Of a stretch of 27,419 nucleotides of DNA, positions 20,224 to 27,128 are shown in pieces. Origin of the DNA: Deltaproteobacteria bacterium (GTDB taxonomy: Bacteria > Myxococcota > UBA796 > SXON01). The notes beneath the pieces were generated by a model, which had not been told where the DNA came from, ran no database searches, and was given only the letters and a program-made list of their open reading frames with translations. The position numbers and the translations under genes were made by a program. Location of the stretch: the NCBI GenBank assembly GCA_947483545.1, contig CANKNP010000020.1:1-27419 (forward strand), in the 5' to 3' direction. Each line of letters opens with the position of its first letter. The stretch's first letter is position 1.

Positions 20224-21348
20224 TCACCTGGCCTTTGGCAGCCATAGTCGCGCGACTTGCTGCTCCAAATCCGGGGGCAGGCGGTTCTCCCCGTTCGGGC
20301 GCGGGGCCTCTACGAGCCAGCGGAGACCGAGCGCGAGCAGCGTGAAGTGCAGCAGCACGGGCTCGTTGGAGCCAGCGTTCATCACGATGTTGAGCGGGCT
20401 CCCGCCGCCCAGGACCACAAGGTGTCCGCCCTTCGGGTGCCGGTATCGAACCACACGAGGACCGATGTGGTCCACCTCGCTCGCTTCGTCGGCCAGCGCG
20501 GTGACATCGATCTCGTCGGGGTTGTGGCCGGCGTTGATGAGCACCGCATCCTCCGGCAGTATCGCCATCTCCGCGAGCGTCAGGGCGCCCTTTGCACCGC
20601 TCGCGGTCACGACGACCTGCGGTCGGGTCACGGCCTCGGCATCGACGGGAACATGACCGTCAAACCTCGCGATGAGCCTCCGCACCGGGTCGGTGTCCAC
20701 GACCTCGACGACCGCCCCGCCGGACCGGGCATAAGCAGCCACACCGGCGCCCACGCGCCCGTAGCCGATCACCCGGACGCGGCGGCCCGCGAGGTGCTGG
20801 CCCGTGAGCGCGGTGAACGCCTGCCAAAGGCCTTCGCCGACCCCGTGTCGGTTCTCGATCGCCTTCTTCAAGCGCCCGTCGTTGATGTTGAGCACCGGGA
20901 ATTGCAGCCCGCTGTGGCCGCGCATGCGGGCGACGCCCGTTCCGGTGATCTCGACGAGGCCGAGCCGCGGCACATACCGGCTGGCCACCATCGCATCCCC
21001 GAGGCCGAACCCGACGTCGCCGACAAGGTGGGGTGCGGCCGCGATCACGGGGCTCTGGGCGTCGGACCGGCCGGTGCCTGCGTGCACGTCCACGCCCAGG
21101 TCCCGGAGGTACTCGACCACCGCGCCGTCCGTGGTCGCCGGGTTGGCCGCTGCGACCACAAACCGGCCGCCGCCCAACATCAGCTCGCGGACCAACGTGG
21201 CCGTCAACGTGGTCAGGTGCATGTTGAGGCCGATGGTCAGGCCGTCGAAGGGCCGCTCGGCCGCGAGGCGGTTCCCAAGCAGGCTGAGCGCCGGGAAGAA
21301 GGTCTGGATGCGGGCAAGCTCGTACTGGACGCGGGAGGCGCTGGGCAT
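20224..21348 (-). CDS. Adenosylhomocysteinase-like NAD-binding protein
   Basis: The 374-residue protein follows S-adenosylhomocysteine hydrolase order: NMHLTTLTATLVREL near 42 (canonical H-M-T), AAANPATTDGAVVEYL near 66, LNINDGRLKKAIENRHG near 154 (substrate-site Lys region), and a Rossmann loop RVIGYGRVGAGVAAYARSGGA near 191. A late INAGHNPDEID matches the canonical N-x-G-H-F-D-x-E-I-D. It is 60-100 residues shorter than usual, and the N-terminal substrate residues are only partly kept, so the substrate may differ (S-inosylhomocysteine or another thioether). TAGGCT lies 6 nt before the ATG, with no Shine-Dalgarno sequence. No methyltransferase or metK gene is adjacent. Confidence 0.8.
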   Translation of the reverse strand: MPSASRVQYELARIQTFFPALSLLGNRLAAERPFDGLTIGLNMHLTTLTATLVRELMLGGGRFVVAAANPATTDGAVVEYLRDLGVDVHAGTGRSDAQSPVIAAAPHLVGDVGFGLGDAMVASRYVPRLGLVEITGTGVARMRGHSGLQFPVLNINDGRLKKAIENRHGVGEGLWQAFTALTGQHLAGRRVRVIGYGRVGAGVAAYARSGGAVVEVVDTDPVRRLIARFDGHVPVDAEAVTRPQVVVTASGAKGALTLAEMAILPEDAVLINAGHNPDEIDVTALADEASEVDHIGPRVVRYRHPKGGHLVVLGGGSPLNIVMNAGSNEPVLLHFTLLALGLRWLVEAPRPNGENRLPPDLEQQVARLWLPKAR

Positions 21349-21354
21349 GGGGGG

Positions 21355-21360
21355 AGCCTA
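21355..21360 (-). promoter_or_regulatory. Candidate -10 box, TAGGCT, for the adenosylhomocysteinase-like gene
   Basis: TAGGCT fits TANNNT and is followed by CCCCCC (6 nt) and the ATG at 21348. A weak -35-like CTGCCA lies 17 nt further upstream. Confidence 0.4.
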
Positions 21361-21397
21361 AACGGGATCGCGGGATCTGGCAGTGTCCCGGGCGCGT

Positions 21398-21403
21398 TAG
21401 TCC
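21398..21403 (+). promoter_or_regulatory. Candidate -10 box, TAGTCC, for the second YjbR gene
   Basis: TAGTCC is followed by TCGGT (5 nt) and the ATG at 21409. It shares a 60-bp divergent intergenic region with the adenosylhomocysteinase-like gene. Confidence 0.3.
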
Positions 21404-21408
21404 TCGGT

Positions 21409-21810
21409 ATGCTTGAAATCGCCCGTCGCTACGCCCTGACCTTGCCTGAGGCATTCGAGGACCATCCGTGGGGGGAGACCGTGATCAAGGTCCCGGTGGG
21501 CTCGAAGCCGAAGATCTTTGCGTTCTTGGGGGTGGACGGCGGGCGCACCGGTGGCGCAGAAAACGACGGAGGTACCGGAGGCGCGGAACGGGGCTTCTCC
21601 TTGGGCGTGAAGTTGCCGCGCTCAGGGATGGCGGCGTTGGAGCGACCGGACGCGGAGCCCAGCGGCTACGGTCTGGGCAAGTCGGGATGGGTGTCGTTCC
21701 ACTTTGTCGACCTGCCGGAGGATGCGCAACTACAGGCCTGGATCCTAGAGAGCTACGGGGCCATCGCCCCCAGACGGCTGATCAAGCAGCTGAGCCCCGC
21801 CCATGGCTGA
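21409..21810 (+). CDS. MmcQ/YjbR family protein with Gly-rich insertion
   Basis: The 133-residue protein is a second YjbR family member: LPEAFEDHPWGETVIKVPVG at the N-terminus, KIFAFLG, then LGVKLP and GKSGWVSFHF strands and a C-terminal AWILESYGAIAPRRLIKQL helix. Relative to the family it carries an insertion of about 20 Gly/Thr/Glu residues (near 44-63, two G-G-A-E units) in the loop between the first strands. It is more typical in its C-terminal helix than the paralogue at 177-530. The start at 21409 is chosen because the upstream part of the open frame is antisense to the neighbouring gene. Confidence 0.8.
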   Translation: MLEIARRYALTLPEAFEDHPWGETVIKVPVGSKPKIFAFLGVDGGRTGGAENDGGTGGAERGFSLGVKLPRSGMAALERPDAEPSGYGLGKSGWVSFHFVDLPEDAQLQAWILESYGAIAPRRLIKQLSPAHG

Positions 21811-21881
21811 TCGACTACGTCCCGCGTTGCTAGTGCGGCGCGCAAATCCGCCAGGCCAGGGCAGGGGTGGCACGCGTCTTC

Positions 21882-22020
21882 CGCCGCCCGTCAGGCGGCG
21901 AGGAGGGGGGAGGCCGCGTGTCGCGGCCGGCGCGGGGGGAGGACGTGTCCTCCCCCCGCCCAGCAAGGAGCAGCGCGGGCCCTCGGCCCTCCGGGTTGGC
22001 TTGCCGGACGGGCCCGCGCT
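21882..22020. repeat. Cluster of four inverted repeats before the pilin-like genes
   Basis: In order: CGCCGCC/GGCGGCG (21882-21900), GGCCGCG/CGCGGCC (21912-21928), GGGGGGAGGAC/GTCCTCCCCCC (21934-21957) and a long one with arms AGCGCGGGCCC (21972-21982) and GGGCCCGCGCT (22010-22020). All stems are perfect. The last arm ends at the base before the GTG at 22021. The third could terminate the upstream gene; no protein-coding frame in 21811-22020 is convincing. Confidence 0.65.
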
Positions 22021-22494
22021 GTGACCTCTGGCGCCTCCGCGAAGCCGATGTTCATCGGCGTCGCCGTCGTGTTGATCCTGCTGGTCTGCGGTGGCGCGGT
22101 GCCGATCATCGGCATCCTGGCGGCGATCGCGATCCCCAACTTTGTGATGATGCAGCAGAAGGCCAAGCGGGCGGAGGTCCCGGGCAACGTGGACGGGATC
22201 CGGACCGCGGAGATGGCCTACGACGCCGCGTTTGACGCGTACGTGGAGGTGCCGGCCTGGCCCCGGCCGGTGACGTCGCTGGGCAAGACCGCCGTGGAGT
22301 GGCAGGAGAACAAGGCGTGGCAGGATCTGGGGTGGCGGCCAGATGGTCAGGTTCGCGGAACCTACTGGGTCGAGGTGAGCGGGGGTGATTTCGAGGTGCA
22401 CGGGCTCTGCGACGTGGACGGGGACGGGCGTCCCGCGGAGTACATCGCGACGAAGGACCGGCCTGCGACGATCCAGGATTCGAACGAGTACTGA
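22021..22494 (+). CDS. Pilin-like membrane-anchored protein
   Basis: The 157-residue protein has one N-terminal hydrophobic helix ending PIIGILAAIAIPNFVMMQQK (about 28-47), which matches the second half of the type IV pilin N-terminal helix. The prepilin cleavage site and Glu5 (F-T-L-I-E-L) are absent, so normal prepilin processing is unlikely. The C-terminal domain carries YWVEV, FEVHG and a calcium-site-like CDVDGDGRPAEY. The GTG start is supported by alignment with the paralogue's M-x-S...K beginning; an ATG at 22048 is the alternative. The start touches the base of a long hairpin. Confidence 0.7.
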   Translation: MTSGASAKPMFIGVAVVLILLVCGGAVPIIGILAAIAIPNFVMMQQKAKRAEVPGNVDGIRTAEMAYDAAFDAYVEVPAWPRPVTSLGKTAVEWQENKAWQDLGWRPDGQVRGTYWVEVSGGDFEVHGLCDVDGDGRPAEYIATKDRPATIQDSNEY

Positions 22495-22513
22495 CGAGCA
22501 CGGCGCAGGCGGC

Positions 22514-22519
22514 TACCCT
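22514..22519 (+). promoter_or_regulatory. Candidate -10 box, TACCCT, for the second pilin-like gene
   Basis: TACCCT fits TANNNT and lies 5 nt before the ATG at 22525. A CTGACG, four of six matches to TTGACA, lies 17 nt further upstream at 22491-22496, overlapping the previous stop codon. Confidence 0.4.
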
Positions 22520-22524
22520 GCGGC

Positions 22525-23001
22525 ATGGCATCGCCAGCCCCGTCCAAGCTGCTGATCCTCGGGATCTTCCTCGGCCCGTTCGCCGTGTTGGGCCTCGGGT
22601 TCGCAGGTGCGGTCGCCCTCGGCGTCGTGGGGATGGCGCCGGACTTTGAGGGGCGCGTGGCAGAGCAGCGGCAGCGGCGGGAGTTTGCCAGCAACGTCGA
22701 TGGCATCAAGACCGCGATGTTGGCCTACGAGGCTGCGTTTGACGTGCTCGCGCCGATGCCGATGCACCCGCGGACGGTCGCTGAAATCGCACCCGGGGAG
22801 GTGCCGTGGACGCCGAACGACGCGTGGGATCTGCTCGGTTGGCACCCCAGTGGACCGGTGCATGGCGTGTACTGGGTCGAGGTGGACGGCGAGGGGTTCA
22901 CGGTCCACGGTGTGAGCGACCGCGACGGCGACGGCCAGATCGCGGAGTGGACGGCCACGCGGGATCGGAACGCGACGATTTTGGATCCGTCGAGGTTTTG
23001 A
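22525..23001 (+). CDS. Pilin-like paralogue that has lost the pilin helix
   Basis: The 158-residue protein is a tandem paralogue of the upstream gene: NVDGIKTAMLAYEAAFD, a W-x-x-LGW-x-P-x-G block, YWVEVDGEGFTVHG and DRDGDGQIAEWTATRDRNATI are all shared in order, roughly half identical. The N-terminal segment is still hydrophobic (about 9-36) but no longer reads as a pilin helix. It probably remains membrane-anchored with the C-terminal domain in the periplasm or outside. The DxDxDG loop is intact. Confidence 0.7.
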   Translation: MASPAPSKLLILGIFLGPFAVLGLGFAGAVALGVVGMAPDFEGRVAEQRQRREFASNVDGIKTAMLAYEAAFDVLAPMPMHPRTVAEIAPGEVPWTPNDAWDLLGWHPSGPVHGVYWVEVDGEGFTVHGVSDRDGDGQIAEWTATRDRNATILDPSRF

Positions 23002-23022
23002 ACGGGGGGCGACCAGCGTCTG

Positions 23023-23448
23023 TCAGGTCCCGCCTGGCGGTTCGAACACCACTTCCAGTCGGCGCCTGACCTCCGAGACTGGCCCTTCTGGCCCATCGAT
23101 TCGGACTGTGAACTCGATGTCACCGGGCTCCAGCAGCGGGGGATGGATGAACCTAAGGTTCAGGTTTTGTCCAGATGCCGCGTTGCCGGCGGCAGCCGGG
23201 AGATCCACCTCGGCGGTGAAGGGCGCCAGGCCGCCGGGAAACCGCAGCGTCAGGTGTGCGCGAAATCCCGGTCCCGACGCCAGCGTCACGTGTGCGTGCG
23301 CCGCGATCATTGCCAACGCGGCGGGCGGCGAGGCGAACACTCGCACGATACCCCCCCACACGCCGAGCAGGGCCATCTTGTTGTCCGCCTCTACCCGCAC
23401 GTCTTCGCAAAGCAGAGCGTAGAGGACCTCAGGGCGGTCAGGAGCCAT
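23023..23448 (-). CDS. DUF6941-like hypothetical protein
   Basis: The 141-residue protein starts MAPDRPEVLYALLCEDVRVE and continues with DNKMALLGVWGGIVRV, a pattern (Y-A-L-L-C-x-D-V-R...LLGVW) I associate with the DUF6941 family, followed by beta strands AHLTLRFPGG, FTVRIDGPEG and LEVVFEP. No signal peptide or membrane segment. The family has no known function. Its start overlaps the previous gene by 11 nt, making it the last gene of a coupled three-gene operon. Confidence 0.65.
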   Translation of the reverse strand: MAPDRPEVLYALLCEDVRVEADNKMALLGVWGGIVRVFASPPAALAMIAAHAHVTLASGPGFRAHLTLRFPGGLAPFTAEVDLPAAAGNAASGQNLNLRFIHPPLLEPGDIEFTVRIDGPEGPVSEVRRRLEVVFEPPGGT

Positions 23449-23866
23449 GCCGCCGCGCGCAGGTGCCCGTGGCTGCCAGGGCCGCCAGCGGTACGTTACC
23501 GAAGGTCCAGTCGCGCCCCGCGCTGCTCGCCCCGCCGGTTCGACAAACCGGCGTGCTGACAGCGAAGGCTGCGCACCGAACCTGGCCATCGGGATACTCC
23601 AGGCGGGAGTCGAGCTTCAGCGACCGCTGAACTTCGCACGCAAGCCGCGCGAGGAAATCAGGTGCCCCAGGGAGTACGTCTGATGCTTCAAGGTTTGGCG
23701 GCTCGCCGGTGATCGCCACGAAGCCCTCCCGCACCCACCTCTCGGTTTCACCTTTCACCCCGGGTCGGACGGCCGCCACCCGAAGCCGCCCGCCGTCCCG
23801 CTCGATCACGGAGTAAGGCTGGTCCGGTTCGCCCGGGTCATAGATGGTGAGGCGTTGACGGCTCAT
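23438..23866 (-). CDS. Hypothetical protein in GNAT operon
   Basis: The 142-residue protein starts MSRQRLTIYDPGEPDQPYSV at an ATG overlapping the GNAT stop (ATGA). The first 85 residues look structured (strands IERDGGRLRVAAVRPG and WVREGFVAITG, then a helix FLARLACEVQRSLKLDSRL). The last 50 residues are Ala/Cys/Thr-rich and less convincing, so the natural end might be earlier with a late frameshift. Not a recognised family. Confidence 0.55.
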   Translation of the reverse strand: MSRQRLTIYDPGEPDQPYSVIERDGGRLRVAAVRPGVKGETERWVREGFVAITGEPPNLEASDVLPGAPDFLARLACEVQRSLKLDSRLEYPDGQVRCAAFAVSTPVCRTGGASSAGRDWTFGNVPLAALAATGTCARRHGS

Positions 23867-24456
23867 TCAAGATCCTTATACACGACGAGGGGGCTCGCCT
23901 CCACAAGGTAGTCCCAGGGCAGGTCTGCCGGCGTAGCCGGCGCGACAGGGGGCAACTTCTTGCGGGCCAGCCACCCAGGCAAACGCTCTCGAAGGTGCTC
24001 CCATGACTGCGGTCGGAAGCCATGTTTCCTGACCCAGTAGGCCGCGCCCTCGTCAGCTGCGAGGATCTGGATCTGAGCGACACCCCAGCGGGCATAAAGT
24101 TCGGACTCAGCCGCCAGGACCGCTGGAGCGAAGCCCAAACCGCGAAAGGGTCCGCGGACGTAGAACAGCGCGTGGTACGCGACTACGCCCGCCGCGCGAC
24201 CAATCGCGAGCCGGCCTGGCTCGATTTTGCGCGTCAACGGTTTGCCGAATTCAAGTACGTTTTGGCCGTCCTCCTCGGCAAATTCGATCCGCCACACCAC
24301 AGCACCGTTGCGATGATCGATCATTGCGGTGCCCCATCGCCGAAAATTGAGGGGATGGCTAAACTCGTATGCGCTCGAGAGATCGGTCGTACGAATGGCG
24401 TTTGGCACGATGTCGCGAAGGCGAAGCAACGCTGGGGTCTCCACTTCGACGGCCAT
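23863..24456 (-). CDS. GNAT-like acetyltransferase
   Basis: The 197-residue protein has a GNAT core: strand VVAYHALFYVRG, then the acetyl-CoA pyrophosphate loop region FRGLGFAPAVLAAESELYARWG (about 118-139), and the C-terminal pattern ADEGAAYWVRKHGF near 152. The consensus Q/R-x-x-G-x-G/A is kept as R-G-L-G-F-A. Substrate cannot be read. TAGCCC lies 6 nt before the ATG and no Shine-Dalgarno sequence is seen. It leads the operon with the two unknown genes that follow, and it diverges from the murJ-like gene. Confidence 0.7.
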   Translation of the reverse strand: MAVEVETPALLRLRDIVPNAIRTTDLSSAYEFSHPLNFRRWGTAMIDHRNGAVVWRIEFAEEDGQNVLEFGKPLTRKIEPGRLAIGRAAGVVAYHALFYVRGPFRGLGFAPAVLAAESELYARWGVAQIQILAADEGAAYWVRKHGFRPQSWEHLRERLPGWLARKKLPPVAPATPADLPWDYLVEASPLVVYKDLE

Positions 24457-24462
24457 GCTTCG

Positions 24463-24468
24463 GGGCTA
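24463..24468 (-). promoter_or_regulatory. Candidate -10 box, TAGCCC, for the GNAT operon
   Basis: TAGCCC is followed by CGAAGC (6 nt) and the ATG at 24456. The dyad motif at 24500 lies about 30 bp further upstream. Confidence 0.35.
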
Positions 24469-24499
24469 ACCCGTCCGTCGGCCAGCGATGTACCATAAC

Positions 24500-24522
24500 T
24501 GAGCCCCTCACAATTGTTCCAT
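24500..24522. promoter_or_regulatory. Second copy of the TGAGCCCCTCA dyad motif
   Basis: TGAGCCCCTCA followed by CAA, TTGTT and CAT matches 3767-3789 at 20 of 23 or similar positions; only the 3-nt spacers and one base differ. The outer ACAA arm seen at 3760 is missing here. It lies in the divergent region between the GNAT operon and the murJ-like gene. Confidence 0.4.
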
Positions 24523-24546
24523 GCGGCGGTGAGCCCGCGGGGCGAA

Positions 24547-24552
24547 TACACG
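24547..24552 (+). promoter_or_regulatory. Candidate -10 box, TACACG, for the flippase operon
   Basis: TACACG lies 5 nt before the GTG at 24558, the start that best fits the flippase family. The sixth base is a poor match to TANNNT. Confidence 0.25.
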
Positions 24553-24557
24553 CCCGG

Positions 24558-25991
24558 GTGTCTGTCGCCCGAAGATCTGCGCTGTTGCTGCCGCTCGCGT
24601 TGGTGTGCCGGGGGGTGGCGTTCACCATTCCGATGGTGTTCGCGCGCTGGTACGGCGTCTCCGCCGAGATGGACGCTTTCTACTACGCGATCGGGATTCC
24701 GACGTTCCTGCTGGTGGTGGGATCGAGCGCCATCGGGAGCGTGCTGGTGCCTGCGCTGGCGAAGGTGCCGCGGGAGCCGGGGGCGGGGGGGGCGGGGGCG
24801 CTGCTGGGCGGGGCTGCGCTCTGGGCGGGGGCGGGGGCGGTCGGGCTGGGCGTGGCGCTGGCGGCGGTGCTGCCGGCGATCCTGCGCCAGACGTCGAGCT
24901 TCGCGAACGAGACGGTGGACCTGACCCAACAGTTCGCGTTTGAGCTGCTGCCTTTCCTGGCGTGCGTGGCGTCGAGCAGCGCGCTGCGGGCAGGGGTCGA
25001 GATCCAGGGGCGGTTCGTGTGGAGCACGCTCTCGCCCGCGATTCGGACCGTCGCGTTGCTCACAGCCGCGGGGGCTCTCCGGGCGCTCGGCCCGCAGGGG
25101 TTGCCGCTCGCGATGTTCGCAGGCATGGCGGTCGAACTGTGCTGGTTGCTGGCCGGGCTTTGGGCTACCCCGCTTTGGCCTGCGGTCTCGGTGTGGCCGA
25201 CGACCCTTGCGCCTGCCCTGGTGCGGTTTGCCCCGGTGCTGATTGGGGAGACACTGGTGGCGTTGAACCTCGTCGTGGACAAGATCTTCGCTGCGCTGCT
25301 CCCGCCCGGGAGCGTCAGCCTGCTCGAGTATGCGGACCGGGCGCGGGTGATCCCGATGACGCTGTTTGAGAGCTCCCTCTTGGTCGTGGCGTTCAACGCC
25401 TGGGCGACCGCTCCGGAGCGCGACCGGGGCTTGGAGATCACGCGTGCGCTGCGATGGGTCCTCTTGATCGCCCCTCCGATCCTCGGGGGGCTGTGGATCG
25501 GGCGAGACGTGGCGGTGGCCCTGCTCTTTGAGCGTGGTGCGTTCCTACCGGAGCACACCGCGCCGGTGGCATTGGCCTTTGGGGTGTTTCTGCCCGGGGT
25601 GATGGCCTCGATGCTCGCCGCGCTCGGGATGAAGGCCCACGTGCTCGCGGACCGGACGATGCTGGTGTTGGCGCTTGGTGTGGGGGCGTTCGCGCTCAAC
25701 GCCGGACTGGACGCCTTGTTCCTGCAGTTCGGCATCCACGGGCTCGCTGCTGCGACATCGTTGACGAGCCTCGTGATCGCCATCGTCTCGCTGGCCCGCC
25801 TCGCGCCGGAATTGCCGAGGGTGGCTTGGGCCGGGTCGGGAAGTGTCCTGGTTGCGAGCGCTGTCGCGGTGCTTGTCGTTGAGATGCTTGGGGTTCATCC
25901 TGGATCGTTGACGGACGTGAACCTGTGGCTGGCGGCGATCCCGTTCGTGGGGCTGCTCGGGTTCGGCCTGCGCTCGGCGAGGGCGCTTTGA
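24558..25991 (+). CDS. MurJ/MviN-like lipid flippase
   Basis: The 477-residue protein is a polytopic membrane protein of the MVF (MOP) family: an N-terminal ARRSALLLPLALVCRGVAF helix, then WYGVSAEMDAFYYAIGIPTFL, the MurJ-type G-x-S-x-E-x-D-A-F-x-x-A-x-x-I-P signature, and repeated helices to the end with VPALAKVP, FNAWA and FGIHGLAAATSL. MurJ flips lipid II; relatives flip other polyprenyl-linked sugars. Its coupling to an O-antigen-ligase-like gene suggests a polysaccharide substrate rather than peptidoglycan. The frame opens at 24369, but upstream sequence is antisense to the GNAT gene, so the GTG at 24558 is used. Confidence 0.85.
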   Translation: MSVARRSALLLPLALVCRGVAFTIPMVFARWYGVSAEMDAFYYAIGIPTFLLVVGSSAIGSVLVPALAKVPREPGAGGAGALLGGAALWAGAGAVGLGVALAAVLPAILRQTSSFANETVDLTQQFAFELLPFLACVASSSALRAGVEIQGRFVWSTLSPAIRTVALLTAAGALRALGPQGLPLAMFAGMAVELCWLLAGLWATPLWPAVSVWPTTLAPALVRFAPVLIGETLVALNLVVDKIFAALLPPGSVSLLEYADRARVIPMTLFESSLLVVAFNAWATAPERDRGLEITRALRWVLLIAPPILGGLWIGRDVAVALLFERGAFLPEHTAPVALAFGVFLPGVMASMLAALGMKAHVLADRTMLVLALGVGAFALNAGLDALFLQFGIHGLAAATSLTSLVIAIVSLARLAPELPRVAWAGSGSVLVASAVAVLVVEMLGVHPGSLTDVNLWLAAIPFVGLLGFGLRSARAL

Positions 25992-27127
25992 TCCTCGTGC
26001 TTCGCGCGCTGGTGGGGTTCTGCCTGATAGCGGCGCCCTACATCGACGCAGAGGTGAGCCTCCAGCTTTGGGGCTGGGCTGCGAACGCCCCGCTGGCGGA
26101 TGGGGCGGCGCTCCTCTCGCTCCTGTTCGCGGGGGCGCTCTGGCTTTGGCGCCGGCCGAGGTGGGATGTGTTGGGGGTCGTGGAGGCGCTCGGGTGGGGG
26201 ATGCTCTGGGCCGTCGGGGTCGCGAACGCTGGCTTTGGCGCGGATCTGCCGGGGGAGGGGCCAGATGCGCTGCATACGCTTGTGCGAAAGCCGATCTTCC
26301 TCTGCCTCGCTTGGCGGTACGGCTTCGCGGAGGTGGTGCGCGCCTGCCTGGTCCGGGGCCAACCCACGTTTGTGATGCGCGCGTTGGCGTTCGCTTGTGT
26401 GGTTTGCGCGCTCGTGCTGTGTGTCAGCTCGGCGCAGCGCATCGTGGCGGGCGAGGCGCTCTGGTGGCGCGCGATCGAGGGGCTGACGAACAACCACAAG
26501 ACCCTCGCGGTGTTCCTCGCCCCGACCCTACCGCTGCTCTCAGGCCCGGTGATGGCGGTGGTGCTTGGCGCGATTGTGCTGGCCTGGTCGAAGGCTTCGT
26601 GGGTGACCGCCCTTTTCTGCGTCGGGTGGACGACGCTGCGGGGCCGAACGCGCGCTTGGGTTCTTGGGGCGGGGACCCTGCTCGCGCTGATGGCGTTGAG
26701 CGTGCTCCCCTACCTGGCGCGATCCCCCGAGCAGATCGACTCCCTCCGCTCCCGCATGTCGCTGAACAGGCGGGCTTGGGACATGGCGATGGCGCACCCC
26801 TGGCTCGGGTACGGCGCCGGGACGAACGTTCGCTACGAGGTCTCGACCTTTCCGGACTACCGGGTCAACGGCGTCGATGCGCACGGCGTGATCGCGAAGC
26901 TCGTCAGCGAGTTTGGCATCGTGGGGTTCGCCGCCTGGTCGGTCGCGACCATGGCGATCGGTCTGCGGCTTTGGCGTCGGGCTCCCGCTGGCCAAGGCCT
27001 GGACCACGCGATCTTGGGCGCCTTCCTCGCGCTCCACCTGAACCTGTTGACCTCTACGGAGGCGTTCAGTCAGACACACTGGGCAGTGTTGGGGCTTTTG
27101 TGTGGGTTGTCGGCGCGGAGGAGGTGA
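25988..27127 (+). CDS. O-antigen ligase/polymerase-like membrane protein
   Basis: The 379-residue polytopic protein has the Wzy_C/WaaL signature near its C-terminus: SLNRRAWDMAMAHPWLGYGAG, then a periplasmic loop ending VDAHGVIAKLVSEFGIVGF, where the conserved R, G-x-G and H lie (His about residue 299). Around ten hydrophobic segments precede and follow it. Such proteins join or polymerise polyprenyl-linked glycans at the periplasmic face. It starts at a TTG overlapping the flippase stop as TTGA, so flippase and ligase are made together. Its stop is one base from that of the convergent gene at 27129. Confidence 0.8.
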   Translation: MILVLRALVGFCLIAAPYIDAEVSLQLWGWAANAPLADGAALLSLLFAGALWLWRRPRWDVLGVVEALGWGMLWAVGVANAGFGADLPGEGPDALHTLVRKPIFLCLAWRYGFAEVVRACLVRGQPTFVMRALAFACVVCALVLCVSSAQRIVAGEALWWRAIEGLTNNHKTLAVFLAPTLPLLSGPVMAVVLGAIVLAWSKASWVTALFCVGWTTLRGRTRAWVLGAGTLLALMALSVLPYLARSPEQIDSLRSRMSLNRRAWDMAMAHPWLGYGAGTNVRYEVSTFPDYRVNGVDAHGVIAKLVSEFGIVGFAAWSVATMAIGLRLWRRAPAGQGLDHAILGAFLALHLNLLTSTEAFSQTHWAVLGLLCGLSARRR

Positions 27128-27128
27128 C

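Noticed and set aside
21803..22024. 73-residue open frame before the pilin-like genes
   Set aside because: Arg/Pro/Gly-rich translation of hairpin DNA, with no recognisable fold.
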